From Allobosea lupini (lineage in GTDB: Bacteria > Pseudomonadota > Alphaproteobacteria > Rhizobiales > Beijerinckiaceae), in the NCBI RefSeq assembly GCF_900109525.1, contig NZ_FOAN01000003.1, positions 620,001 through 684,000 on the forward strand: a stretch of DNA of 64,000 bases, read 5' to 3'. The notes beneath the pieces are model-generated. The model worked only from the letters and a program-made list of their open reading frames with translations, had not been told where the DNA came from and did no database searches. The position numbers and the translations under genes are program-made. Each line of letters starts with the position of its first letter. The first letter of the stretch is position 1. Shown here in pieces: positions 1 through 8,635 of the stretch.

Positions 1-634
1 GCAAAAGAATGCGCGCGACGATGGTGGCGGGCGCCGCCCCCTCCATCTGCGCGGCCTCGACCAGCGTATGTGGCACGCTGCGCAGACCGGTCCAGAGAGT
101 GATGGCGACCAGCGGCGCATGATGCAGGGCCATCACCAGGATGATGCCGCCGCGTCCCAGCAGCGGATTGGGCGTGCCCGGCGCCGGCGCCAGCCCGAGT
201 ATGCCCAGCAGGGCCGAGTTCGGCGCGAACAGGCTGAGGAAGGCCAGCGCCGCCACCTGCGGCGCGACCATCATCGAGAAGACCAGCGCGAAGGCGAGCG
301 GGCGCTTGCCGCGGACATCGGTGACGGCGAGCAGGATCGCCGCCATTCCACCGATCAGCAAAGCACCGAGCGCTGAAAGCCCGGCCGTCTCGAAGGTGTG
401 CAGGGTCGCGTTGACCGCGGCGCGGCTGGAGATCTCGGCCAGGGCCGCTTCGGGTGCGAACTGCCAGCCCGGCGCGAAGGCGGCGACGAGCAGCCGCAGG
501 AAGGGCAGGGCGCCGAACAGGGTCGCGCAGAGCAGGACCAGCGCCGGCAGGCCGAGGCCGGCCGGCAACGCGAGGCCGGGCAGGACCGGGCGGATGCCGG
601 TCTGCCTCAGCTCGGCGGGGGCTGCGAGCGTCAT
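1..634 (-). CDS. ABC transporter permease, iron(III)-type (partial)
   Basis: The reading frame starts at an ATG (complement of 632-634) and runs off the left edge, leaving about 211 N-terminal residues. It has several hydrophobic segments and, close to the edge, the cytoplasmic loop VEAAQMEGAAPATIV. This is the EAA motif by which importer permeases contact their ATPase. It lies 33 bp downstream of the binding-protein gene on the same strand, so the two form one operon, as in Fe3+ (AfuA/FbpA-type), thiamine or phosphonate uptake systems. Iron is the likeliest substrate from the binding-protein family, but this is inference. The C-terminal half and any ATPase lie outside the window. Confidence 0.85.
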   Translation of the reverse strand, partial: MTLAAPAELRQTGIRPVLPGLALPAGLGLPALVLLCATLFGALPFLRLLVAAFAPGWQFAPEAALAEISSRAAVNATLHTFETAGLSALGALLIGGMAAILLAVTDVRGKRPLAFALVFSMMVAPQVAALAFLSLFAPNSALLGILGLAPAPGTPNPLLGRGGIILVMALHHAPLVAITLWTGLRSVPHTLVEAAQMEGAAPATIVARILL

Positions 635-667
635 CGTGTCGGCGCCTGGGGCTGGATTCCGTCGGGC

Positions 668-1654
668 TCAGCCTTCGAAGATCGCGCTGAAGCGCTTGCG
701 GGCGGCCGGCTCGTCGGCCAGCGCCTTGGCCGCGTCGAAAGGCATCAGCTTGATCGCGCCGCGGGCCGGGTAGCCGGCCGGCAGGGCGACATCCGGATGG
801 GCCGAGACATAGCCCTGCTTCAGCGCCAGCTCCTGGCCGTCCTTGGAGATCAGGAAATCGACCAGAGCCTTGGCGGCCTCGGGATTCTTGCTGCTCTTCA
901 GGATCGCGACCGGCTCGCTCACCGCCGAGACGCCTTCCTTCGGGAAGACGAATTCGACCGGGGCGCCCTTGGCTTTCTCGCGGATCGGCATGAAGTCGAC
1001 GATCATGCCGTAGAGCTTCTCGCCGGTGGCGACCTGGCGCAGGATGTCGCCATTGGCGCCGGCGGCGAGCGTGCCGTTCTCCTTCAGCTTCTCGTAGAAG
1101 CTCCAGCCGCCGGGCAGGTTGCCGGTCAGCGTGATCGTGTGGATCATCGCGGCGCCCGAATTCAGCGGGCTCGGCATGGCGAGCTGGTTCTTGGCCTCCG
1201 GCTTGGCGAGGTCGAGCCAGCTCTCCGGCTTCAGCGCCGCCTTGGTGTTGTAGACGATGCCAGTGGTGATCAGCTTGGTCGCGAACCACATCTTCGCGGG
1301 GTCGTGCACGCCGGCCGGGAAGGCCGAGACATCGGCCTTGTCATGGGCGAGCAGACGGCCTTCCTTCTTCAGGCCCTCCATGGTCACGGCATCGGCGATC
1401 AGCAGCACGTCGGCCTGCGGCGCGCCGGCCTCGATCTCGGCCCGGAGCTTGGCCATCACGCGCGGCGTGCCGTCGCGCACGAAGCTGACCTCGACCTTGG
1501 GATACTTCGCCTTGAAGGCGTCGATCGTCTGCTGGGCGTCGGTGTTGGGCTGGCTCGTATAGAGCACGAGCTTGCCTTCGACCGCGCCGGCGGTGTCGAC
1601 CGCCGGCAGGGCCAGGCCGAGCGCAAGGACGGCGGTGATTGCGAGGGCGCGCAT
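668..1654 (-). CDS. ABC transporter substrate-binding protein (iron/AfuA-like family)
   Basis: 328 residues. The start at 1654 is chosen because the protein then opens with a signal peptide, MRALAITAVLALGLALPAV, and a small-residue cleavage region near residue 24; the longer frame to 1738 adds an Arg/Pro-rich stretch that looks untranslated. The mature part begins KLVLYTSQP, typical of Fe3+-type extracellular binding proteins (family 1), which capture the solute in the periplasm and deliver it to the membrane permease. The permease gene follows directly on the same strand. The substrate could equally be thiamine or 2-aminoethylphosphonate; the sequence alone does not decide. Confidence 0.85.
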   Translation of the reverse strand: MRALAITAVLALGLALPAVDTAGAVEGKLVLYTSQPNTDAQQTIDAFKAKYPKVEVSFVRDGTPRVMAKLRAEIEAGAPQADVLLIADAVTMEGLKKEGRLLAHDKADVSAFPAGVHDPAKMWFATKLITTGIVYNTKAALKPESWLDLAKPEAKNQLAMPSPLNSGAAMIHTITLTGNLPGGWSFYEKLKENGTLAAGANGDILRQVATGEKLYGMIVDFMPIREKAKGAPVEFVFPKEGVSAVSEPVAILKSSKNPEAAKALVDFLISKDGQELALKQGYVSAHPDVALPAGYPARGAIKLMPFDAAKALADEPAARKRFSAIFEG

Positions 1655-1955
1655 GTGAAACTCCGCAGGTCTGCCGCGCGGCGAGAGCGCGCGAACGTCA
1701 GGACATGGATCTTGCGGCGCGGGGTAAGCCGCGCGCATGACATATCAGTGACATCGTCCTCTTTGACGCGGCCGGGCTGCGCCGTCAAAGCAGATTCACG
1801 TCGGTGCGGCAGAAGGGAACGAGGACACGTCCGATCGAACATCGCATGAAAATCGTGCAACCCAGCCGCTTGTGAGTTGCATGGCTCATCGACTAGTGTT
1901 TATGAGGACTAGGGCACAAAAAGCTCAATCTAAACGTTTTAAATGGGAGGATACC
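1655..1955. promoter_or_regulatory. Divergent intergenic region between two ABC importer operons
   Basis: No gene is seen in these 301 bp. They separate the leftward iron-type operon from the rightward sugar-type operon and so should hold both promoters. Visible signals are an inverted repeat CTTTGACG/CGTCAAAG (1761-1768 and 1783-1790), a second one TGCAAC/GTTGCA (1856-1861 and 1876-1881), and the small palindrome AAACGTTT with a central CG (1932-1939), which resembles the core of LacI-family operators. The ribosome site GGGAGG is at 1945-1950. Assigning any of these to a regulator is speculative. Confidence 0.35.
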
Positions 1956-3335
1956 ATGAAATTCGTGCGTTCTCTGGCTGCCGGTGCAGCCTTGGCCGCA
2001 ATCGCCGCCGGCTGGTCCGGAGCGGCCTTTGCCCAGGAGACGGTGACCGTCTGGTTCACCAAGGGCTTCTACAAGGGCGAGGACGACGCGCTGCTCGCCG
2101 TCGTAGACAAGTTCCAGAAGGCGACCGGCGTCAAGGTCGATCTCTCCCTTTATGCCACCGAGGACTGCGTCACCAAGTCGGTGGGCGCGGTCCAGGCGGG
2201 CACGCCGCCCGATGTCGGCTTCTGCACGACCTACGATTTCCGCACCACCGGGCAGTGGGCCTTCGAGGGCAAGCTCGAGGACGTCACCGACGTGCTGGAG
2301 CCGATCAAGGCGCAGATCCAGCCGCAGGCGCTGGCGACGACCTTCCTGATGAACGACAAGACCAAGAAGAAGGCCTACTACGCCTTCCCGGTCCAGCAGC
2401 AGATGATGCACATCACCTACTGGAAGGACATGCTGGAAGAGGCCGGCTTCAAGGAAAGCGATATCCCGAAGGGCTGGGATGGTTATTGGGACTTCTGGTG
2501 CGACAAGGTCCAGGGCGCGCTGCGCGCCAAGGGCAAGCGCATCTATGCCGTCGGCCATCCGATGGGCGTCGCCGCTTCCGACACCTTCTATTCCTTCCTG
2601 ACCTTTGCCAACGCCCACAACGCCAAGGTCGTCGACGAGGACGGCAAGATCGTGCTCGACCAGCCGGCCAACAAGGCTGCGATGGTCAAGGCGGTGAAGG
2701 ATTACGCCAACATCTCCCAGCGCGGCTGCACGCCGCCCTCCTCGGTGAACTGGCTCGACCCCGACAACAACGTTGCCTTCCACAACCGCACGACGGTGCT
2801 GACCCACAACGCCACGATCTCGATCGCGGCCAAGCACCTCGACGACATGAACAACCAGGCGCTCACCCAGGAGCAGCGCGACCAGGCCAAGAAGAACTAT
2901 TACGACAACATCCGCACGGCCGAGTTCCCGAACAAGCCTGACGGCTCGCCGATGACCAACCTCGCCGCGGTCAAGACGGCAGTCGTCTTCGCCGATGGCA
3001 AGAACAAGAAGCGCGGCAAGGAATTCATGGCCTTCATGATGAAGGACGAGAACCTGCGTCCCTTCGTCGAGGGCTCGGTTGGCCGCTGGTTCCCGACCAC
3101 GGTCGAGGCCGCCAAGGCCGAGTTCTGGACGGGTGCGGACCCGCACCGCAAGATCGTCTACAAGCAGTACACGGATGGCACCACGCCGTTCCAGTTCGTC
3201 TACAACTACAAGTTCACCACGGTGAACGCCGAGAACGTCTGGGCCAAGGCGGTCAACCGCGTGCTGGTCGACAAGGTCACGCCGGAGCAGGCGGTCGACG
3301 AGATGATCGCCCGCATCAAGCAGATCGCCGGCTGA
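1956..3335 (+). CDS. ABC transporter substrate-binding protein, sugar type
   Basis: 459 residues. The start at 1956 follows GGGAGG by 5 bases and gives a clean signal peptide (MKFVRSLAAGAALAAIAAG, cleavage likely after AFA near residue 25). The mature protein has the fold signature of family 1 carbohydrate-binding proteins: an early VTVWFTKGFYKGE strand, aromatic-rich middle, and an ALRAKGKRIYA segment. It should bind an oligosaccharide, polyol or glycerol-phosphate-like ligand in the periplasm. Two MalF/MalG-type permeases follow. No ATPase is present in the operon, so a shared MsmK/UgpC-type ATPase encoded elsewhere is likely. A perfect stem-loop separates it from the first permease. Confidence 0.9.
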   Translation: MKFVRSLAAGAALAAIAAGWSGAAFAQETVTVWFTKGFYKGEDDALLAVVDKFQKATGVKVDLSLYATEDCVTKSVGAVQAGTPPDVGFCTTYDFRTTGQWAFEGKLEDVTDVLEPIKAQIQPQALATTFLMNDKTKKKAYYAFPVQQQMMHITYWKDMLEEAGFKESDIPKGWDGYWDFWCDKVQGALRAKGKRIYAVGHPMGVAASDTFYSFLTFANAHNAKVVDEDGKIVLDQPANKAAMVKAVKDYANISQRGCTPPSSVNWLDPDNNVAFHNRTTVLTHNATISIAAKHLDDMNNQALTQEQRDQAKKNYYDNIRTAEFPNKPDGSPMTNLAAVKTAVVFADGKNKKRGKEFMAFMMKDENLRPFVEGSVGRWFPTTVEAAKAEFWTGADPHRKIVYKQYTDGTTPFQFVYNYKFTTVNAENVWAKAVNRVLVDKVTPEQAVDEMIARIKQIAG

Positions 3336-3363
3336 CGCCGGCATAAGGCAAGCCGACAAACAG

Positions 3364-3397
3364 GGCATCCCGCAGCGCAACCTCGCTGCGGGATGCC
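3364..3397 (+). promoter_or_regulatory. Intercistronic stem-loop between binding protein and permease
   Basis: A perfect 14-bp inverted repeat (3364-3377 with 3384-3397, six-base loop) lies in the 107-bp gap between the binding-protein stop and the permease start. It has no T-run after it. In binding-protein-dependent transporters such structures commonly protect the upstream mRNA from 3' decay, so that the binding protein is made in excess over the permeases. That role is inferred from position and shape. Confidence 0.6.
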
Positions 3398-3442
3398 GAC
3401 CCGTCTTCGACGGCGGGGCGCGTATCGAGGGAGAACACCAGA

Positions 3443-4330
3443 ATGACCACGGCAGCGATGGCTCCCCCAGCAACCGCTTCGAGCGAAGCAACCTCCGGAC
3501 AGGCGCGCGACCGCGTGTTCTGGGGCGTGCTCATGCTCGCACCCTATCTTCTCGTCTTCGCTGTGATGGTGGTCTATCCGGTTGCCTACGGCCTCTGGCT
3601 CGGCCTCAACTGGCAGTCCTACAAGGCGCTCTTCGCCGATCCGATCTTCATCCGCACGCTGGTCAACACCGTCGTCTTCCTGTTCATCGCGGTGAACCTG
3701 AAGTTCATCATCGCGCTGTTCCTCTCGGGCTTCTTCGTCCAGCAGCGTGCATGGGTGCGCTTCATGCTGGTGCTGTTCATCCTGCCCTGGGCGGTGCCTT
3801 CGATCCCGACCATCCTGTCCTTCCGGGTGATGCTCAACCCCGAGAACGGCATGATCAACCAGCAGCTTTTCCACTGGTTCGGCATCGTCGAAGGGCCGGG
3901 CTGGCTGACCGATCCGACGCTGGCCTTCGCCTCCTCGATCATGGTTCATATCTGGAAGTCGCTGCCGTTCTGGACACTGATCCTCGTCACCGGCCGGCTC
4001 GCCATCGCGCAGGATCTCTATGAGGCGGCCAGCGTCGACGGCGCCAACAAATGGCAGCAGTTCCGCTTCATCACCTGGCCCTCGCTGGCGACGCTCTACG
4101 TCACCTCGACCCTGCTCTCGATGATCTGGACGCTGGGTGACTTCAACAGCGTCTACCTGCTCACCGGCGGTGGTCCGGGCGACCTCAATCACGTGCTGGC
4201 GACGCTCGGCATCCGCTACATGCGCAACAACAATCTCGACCTGGGCATCGCCTCGATCATCTGCGCGATGCCGCTGATCCTGCCCATGGTCTGGTTCATG
4301 GTGAAGCGTCTCTCGAAGGGATCCGAATGA
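3443..4330 (+). CDS. Sugar ABC transporter permease (MalF/UgpA-type)
   Basis: 295 residues, starting after GGGAGA (3430-3435). An N-terminal cytoplasmic stretch rich in Ala/Ser/Thr is followed by about six membrane spans. The EAA loop reads YEAASVDGANKWQQFRFI around residues 195-212, the ATPase-contact motif of carbohydrate-uptake family 1 permeases. It pairs with the next permease to form the membrane channel. The two genes overlap by four bases (ATGA), which suggests coupled translation. Confidence 0.92.
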   Translation: MTTAAMAPPATASSEATSGQARDRVFWGVLMLAPYLLVFAVMVVYPVAYGLWLGLNWQSYKALFADPIFIRTLVNTVVFLFIAVNLKFIIALFLSGFFVQQRAWVRFMLVLFILPWAVPSIPTILSFRVMLNPENGMINQQLFHWFGIVEGPGWLTDPTLAFASSIMVHIWKSLPFWTLILVTGRLAIAQDLYEAASVDGANKWQQFRFITWPSLATLYVTSTLLSMIWTLGDFNSVYLLTGGGPGDLNHVLATLGIRYMRNNNLDLGIASIICAMPLILPMVWFMVKRLSKGSE

Positions 4331-5166
4331 TGAAAAAGGTTCTCGACGAGGGCAAGCTGATCCTGATCGCCATTCCCGTGCTGATCTGGACGCTGCTGCC
4401 GATCTACCATCTCTTCGTGCTGTCGATCTCGACGCAGGAATCGATGCTCGCCGGCAAGCTCTGGCCGGAGAAGCCGACGCTGCAGAACTTCCAGATCGTC
4501 TTCAACCAGCAGCACTACTACCTGACGAACTTCTGGCTGCAGCTGTTCAACAGCTTCATGATCGCGATCGCGACCGGGCTGCTCACCCTGTTCATCGCGA
4601 CCTGCGCCGCCTTCGCCATCTCGCGGCTGAAGGCGCCGGGCGGCCGCTCGATCATGAACTTCGCGCTGGCGACCTATCTGATTCCGGCCGCCTTCCTCGC
4701 CATCCCCATGTACAAGGCGATGGGCACGTTCGGGCTGCTCAACACCCGCGTCGCGCTGATCCTGGCCATGGTGGCGCTGGCTTCGCCCTATGCGATCTGG
4801 GTGCTGAAGCAGGCCTCCGACAAGCTGCCCAAGGAGCTCGACGAAGCTGCGATCATGGACGGGGCCAACTCGCTGCAGCTCTTCCGGCTGGTCTATCTGC
4901 CGCTGATGAAGCCCTCGATGGTGGTGATCGGCATCTACGCGCTGCTGCTCGCCTGGAACGAGTATCTCTACGCCTTCCTGCTGCTCTCCAGCGAAAAGGC
5001 GGTGCCGCTCGCGGTCGGCCTCGGGCTCTTCCTCTCGGCCGATGATGCGCCCTGGAACCTCTTGATGACGGCCGGCCTGATCTACGCCATCCCGCCCGCG
5101 GTGATCTATTATGGCTTCCGCAAGAACATGGTCACCGGCCTGACCGCGGGTGCGGTGAAGAGCTGA
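4327..5166 (+). CDS. Sugar ABC transporter permease (MalG/UgpE-type)
   Basis: 279 residues with about six membrane spans. The EAA motif DEAAIMDGANSLQLFRLVYL sits near residues 178-197, followed by the typical PLMKPS segment. It starts inside the stop of the preceding permease (ATGA overlap). Together with the upstream binding protein it makes a carbohydrate importer lacking its own ATPase gene. The substrate is not evident; the transaldolase downstream hints at sugar or polyol metabolism only weakly. Confidence 0.92.
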   Translation: MMKKVLDEGKLILIAIPVLIWTLLPIYHLFVLSISTQESMLAGKLWPEKPTLQNFQIVFNQQHYYLTNFWLQLFNSFMIAIATGLLTLFIATCAAFAISRLKAPGGRSIMNFALATYLIPAAFLAIPMYKAMGTFGLLNTRVALILAMVALASPYAIWVLKQASDKLPKELDEAAIMDGANSLQLFRLVYLPLMKPSMVVIGIYALLLAWNEYLYAFLLLSSEKAVPLAVGLGLFLSADDAPWNLLMTAGLIYAIPPAVIYYGFRKNMVTGLTAGAVKS

Positions 5167-5178
5167 CGAAAGCATCGA

Positions 5179-5221
5179 CGAAGCGACCCGGCCGGGGCTG
5201 GTGCAGGGCCGGGTTGCTTCG
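5179..5221. repeat. Intergenic palindrome after the sugar transporter operon
   Basis: Arms 5179-5193 and 5207-5221 pair over 15 positions with a single G-T wobble, leaving a 13-base loop. It is followed by TTCGCTCGCAATGACGG, whose end resembles the CGAGAATGACG seen at the palindromes near 11.27 and 21.5 kb. It may end transcription of the transporter operon, although no T-run follows. Confidence 0.5.
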
Positions 5222-5294
5222 CTTTCGCTCGCAATGACGGTCGGCAGGCGTCATATTGATGGCATGACAGACAGCAACCCATACGGATGACGCG

Positions 5295-6278
5295 ATGACC
5301 GCCTCCAAGCTCGACCAGCTCCGCGCCATGACCACCGTGGTCGCCGACACCGGCGACATCGAGGCCGTACGCCGCCTCAAGCCGGTCGACTGCACCACCA
5401 ATCCGACGCTGCTGCTCAAGGCGGTTGAGACGCCGGCCTATGCCGGTCTCGTCGAGGAGGCGATCGCCTGGGGCAAGCGCCAGGACGGTGCGGGCGCGGT
5501 CGAGGCGGTCTGCGACCGGCTGGCCGTCACCTTCGGCACAGAACTGACCAAGATCGTCCCCGGCCGGGTCTCGACCGAGGTCGATGCCGATCTCTCCTTC
5601 GACACCGAGGCGACGCTCGCCAAGGCGCGCGCCATCATCGCGGCCTACGAGGAGCGCGGCGTCGGGCGCGAGCGCATCCTGATCAAGATCGCCTCGACCT
5701 GGGAGGGCATCCAGGCTGCGCGCGTCTTGCAGGCCGAGGGCATCGACTGCAACCTGACCCTGCTCTTTGCTTTGCCGCAGGCGGTCGCGGCGGCCGATGC
5801 CAAGGCCTTCCTGATCTCGCCTTTCGTCGGCCGCATCCTCGACTGGCACGTCAAGGCCGGCGGCGGCCCCTACACCGCGGAGACCGATCCCGGCGTCGTC
5901 TCGGTGAAGAGCATCTATGCCTATTACAAGGCCTTCGGGATCAAGACCGTGGTCATGGGCGCCTCCTTCCGCAACATCGGCGAGATCGAGGCACTCGCCG
6001 GCTGCGATCGGCTGACGATCGGTCCCGGCCTGCTCGACGAGCTCGCTGGCGCGACCGGCAACCTCCCGCGCAGATTGTCGCCGGCAGCCTCGCCGCAAGT
6101 CGGATCCCCTGAAGGCGCGAAGAAGATCACGCTCGACGAGAAGTCCTTCCGCTTCGCCATGAACGAGGATGCGATGGCGACCGAGAAGCTCGCCGAGGGC
6201 ATTCGCGGCTTCGTCAAGGACCTGCGCAGCCTGCGCAAGCTCGTCGCCGCCAAGCTCGACGAGGCGAAGGCGGCGTGA
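5295..6278 (+). CDS. tal: Transaldolase
   Basis: 327 residues, normal length for the TalB-type (class 1) family. The protein moves a dihydroxyacetone unit between sedoheptulose-7-phosphate and glyceraldehyde-3-phosphate in the non-oxidative pentose phosphate pathway, in the cytoplasm. The Schiff-base lysine is K131 in [11 protein letters not shown]; the N-terminal [10 protein letters not shown] and the later [10 protein letters not shown] blocks are also family signatures. It follows the sugar importer after a 128-bp gap containing a palindrome, so it is probably transcribed separately. Confidence 0.95.
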   Translation: MTASKLDQLRAMTTVVADTGDIEAVRRLKPVDCTTNPTLLLKAVETPAYAGLVEEAIAWGKRQDGAGAVEAVCDRLAVTFGTELTKIVPGRVSTEVDADLSFDTEATLAKARAIIAAYEERGVGRERILIKIASTWEGIQAARVLQAEGIDCNLTLLFALPQAVAAADAKAFLISPFVGRILDWHVKAGGGPYTAETDPGVVSVKSIYAYYKAFGIKTVVMGASFRNIGEIEALAGCDRLTIGPGLLDELAGATGNLPRRLSPAASPQVGSPEGAKKITLDEKSFRFAMNEDAMATEKLAEGIRGFVKDLRSLRKLVAAKLDEAKAA

Positions 6279-6339
6279 GCCTGACGGATTCGGCAAAGAT
6301 CGCCGTCACCGGTCACGCCAGCGCAATCGGCCGCGCGAC

Positions 6340-6849
6340 TTACTGAAGCTGAGAGACGGCGGTCGCGGCCGGCTGGGCAGGCGCTGCCGGGGTGGTGGAG
6401 GAGCCGCCGAAATAAGCGCGTCCACCGGCTGCCGCCTGCAGCAGATGCTGCTGTCCCTTCGGCAGTTTCCTGCTGTCGACGAGTGCCGTGAAGGCGGCCG
6501 GCCTATGCTGGGAGGTGCTTCGGCCGTCGAAGACGACGACGCCGGAACGTGTCACGACGATGTCGCCTTTGCGCAGTGTCGGGTCGTTCAGATACCAGTA
6601 GGGATCGCTCGCCGCATCGAGCTTGACGGCGGGCTCGGGCGGCTTAGTCGTCGTCGCCGCAGCGCGCGGCTTCTGCCGCTTCGGCTGCACGGTCATCTCG
6701 AAAGGGTCGGCGATTGCCGCTGGTGGCGTCGGGCGAGCCCCGAAAACGCGGGCCAGATCGTCAAAGAAGCCGGCAGCCTTGGCCGGCGCCGTCACGGATA
6801 GTCCGATCGCGCCCGCGATAGCCATCGTCAGAGCCAGTTGCCGTGCCAT
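6340..6849 (-). CDS. Hypothetical exported protein
   Basis: 169 residues. The start at 6849 is chosen because GGAGAAGG lies just upstream (near 6852-6860) and because the protein then begins with a signal peptide, MARQLALTMAIAGAIGLSVT, cleaving near AKA. The mature part is Pro/Ala-rich at both ends, with a compact middle (PYWYLNDPTLRKGDIVVTRSGVVVFDG). I do not recognise the family. It lies convergent to transaldolase, with only 61 bp between the two stops. Confidence 0.7.
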   Translation of the reverse strand: MARQLALTMAIAGAIGLSVTAPAKAAGFFDDLARVFGARPTPPAAIADPFEMTVQPKRQKPRAAATTTKPPEPAVKLDAASDPYWYLNDPTLRKGDIVVTRSGVVVFDGRSTSQHRPAAFTALVDSRKLPKGQQHLLQAAAGGRAYFGGSSTTPAAPAQPAATAVSQLQ

Positions 6850-6964
6850 TGTCCTTCTCCGTTGCTCGCCTGTCTCCAACGAGGTGCGGGCCAGAAAGTT
6901 CAATGGCGTCGTCAGAGCCGAATCCGACCGGGCCGAAGCGACCCGATCGGCAGATCGAACCAGG

Positions 6965-8635
6965 TCAGCCTTGCGCCGCGATCGCTTCGGCGCGGATGGT
7001 CGAGAGCGATTTCGCCGGCGTGATCGCCTCGGGATCGAGCAGGCAGTGGATGATCGCCGGCTTGCCGCTGGCGACGGCGCGCTCGAAGGCCGGAGCGAAC
7101 TCCTCGGTGGTCTCGACCCTTTCGCCATGGCCGCCGAAGGCCTTGGCATAGGCGGCGAAGTCAGGGTTCTTCAGCGTCGTCGCCGAGACGCGGCCGGGAT
7201 AGTGCTTCTCCTGGTGCATGCGGATGGTGCCGTACATGCCGTTGTCGACGACGATGACGATCACCGGCAGGTCGTACTGGACGGCCGTCGCGAAGTCCTG
7301 ACCGTTCATCAGGAAGCAGCCATCGCCGGCAAAGGCGATCACCGTCCGGTCCGGAAAGAGCCGCTTGGCGCCGATCGCCGCCGGCACGCCATAGCCCATG
7401 GAGCCCGAGGTCGGCGCAAGCTGCGTCGCGAACTTGGTGAAGCGGTGGAAGCGGTGCACCCAGCTGGCATAGTTGCCAGCCCCGTTGCATAGGATGGCGT
7501 CGGCGGGGATGTTGCGGCGCAGCCAGGTCACCATCTCGCCGGGATGGAATTTGCCGGGCACCGGTGCCGGCTGTTCGCTCCAGGCGAGATAGGCGTCATG
7601 TGCTTCGGCGGCCGCACCGGCCCACGGGATCACCTGCGGCGGGTGCACCGTCTCGATCGCGGCGCAGAAGGCGGTCGGCGAGGCGTTGATCGCCAGCTCC
7701 GGCCGATAGACGCGGCCGAGTTCTTCCGGATCGGGATGGACATGGACCAGCGGCCGGCCCGGATTGGGAATGCCGAACAGCGTGTAGGACTGGCTCGGCA
7801 TCTCCGACAGTCTCCCGCCGACCAGAAGGACCAGGTCGCTGTCCTGGATGCGCTTCAGCAGCTTCGGATTGGGGCCGATGCCGAGATCCCCGGCGAAATT
7901 CGGATGATCGGCCGGGAAGACCATCTGCCGGCGGAAGGAGACCGCGACCGGCAGGTCGAAGCGTTCGGCGAAGCGCTGGAAGCGCGCGATCGCCTGCGGG
8001 TCCCATCGCGAGCCGCCGAGGATGGCGATCGGCGCCTTCGCCGCCCAGAGTCGCTTCTGCAGGTCGATCGTCTGCGAGAGCGAGGGGTGCGTCTCGGTGA
8101 TCTGATAAGGCTGCGCGTCCGGGACGTCGGCGAGGTCGGTCAGCACGTCCTCCGGCAGCGCGATCACCACCGGGCCGGGCCGGCCGGCGGTGGCGACATG
8201 GAAGGCGCGGCTGATGATCTCGGGGATGCGCGCGGCATCGTCGATCTCGGTCGCCCATTTGGTCATCGTGCCGAAGACGGCACGATAGTCGAGCTCCTGG
8301 AAGGCTTCGCGCTCGCGCATGCCGCGCTCGATCTGGCCGACGAACAGGATCATCGGGGTCGAGTCCTGGTCGGCGATATGGATGCCGGGCGAGGCATTGG
8401 TCGCGCCGGGGCCGCGCGTCACGAAGCAGATGCCGGGCTTGCCGGTGAGCTTGCCGGCGGCCTCCGCCATCATCGCCGCGCCGCCCTCGGCCCGGCAGAT
8501 GGTGACCTGCATGTCGGCGTCATGCAGCGCGTCGAGCACGGCAAGATAGCTCTCGCCAGGCACGCAGAAGGCGTCGGTCGCGCCGTGGATCAGGAGTTGG
8601 TCGACGAGGATCTGCCCGCCAGTGCGCTCAGCCAT
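6965..8635 (-). CDS. Thiamine-diphosphate-dependent enzyme (acetolactate synthase-like)
   Basis: 556 residues with the three-domain TPP-enzyme layout. The cofactor-activating glutamate is E50 (CRAEGGAAMMAEAAGK); the C-terminal metal/diphosphate motif is GDGCFLMNG ... VVDN near residue 430. It is annotated across Hyphomicrobiales as an acetolactate-synthase-like TPP protein; it is not the biosynthetic IlvB by context, as no small subunit is present. Its start overlaps the stop of the CoA-transferase gene by 8 bp, so the two are probably co-translated. From the neighbouring glutarate genes a 2-oxoacid decarboxylase role (for example on 2-oxoadipate) is possible but unproven. Oxalyl-CoA decarboxylase was considered and does not fit the N-terminus. 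Confidence 0.88.
   Translation of the reverse strand: MAERTGGQILVDQLLIHGATDAFCVPGESYLAVLDALHDADMQVTICRAEGGAAMMAEAAGKLTGKPGICFVTRGPGATNASPGIHIADQDSTPMILFVGQIERGMREREAFQELDYRAVFGTMTKWATEIDDAARIPEIISRAFHVATAGRPGPVVIALPEDVLTDLADVPDAQPYQITETHPSLSQTIDLQKRLWAAKAPIAILGGSRWDPQAIARFQRFAERFDLPVAVSFRRQMVFPADHPNFAGDLGIGPNPKLLKRIQDSDLVLLVGGRLSEMPSQSYTLFGIPNPGRPLVHVHPDPEELGRVYRPELAINASPTAFCAAIETVHPPQVIPWAGAAAEAHDAYLAWSEQPAPVPGKFHPGEMVTWLRRNIPADAILCNGAGNYASWVHRFHRFTKFATQLAPTSGSMGYGVPAAIGAKRLFPDRTVIAFAGDGCFLMNGQDFATAVQYDLPVIVIVVDNGMYGTIRMHQEKHYPGRVSATTLKNPDFAAYAKAFGGHGERVETTEEFAPAFERAVASGKPAIIHCLLDPEAITPAKSLSTIRAEAIAAQG

Noticed and set aside
141..1849. Long rightward open frames over the iron-transport genes
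   Set aside because: They are antisense to clear permease and binding-protein genes, and high GC makes such long shadow frames common here.
6965..8635. Oxalyl-CoA decarboxylase (with formyl-CoA transferase)
   Set aside because: The TPP enzyme N-terminus and lack of the oxalyl-CoA decarboxylase features argue against it, and gcdH/amaB neighbours favour glutarate.
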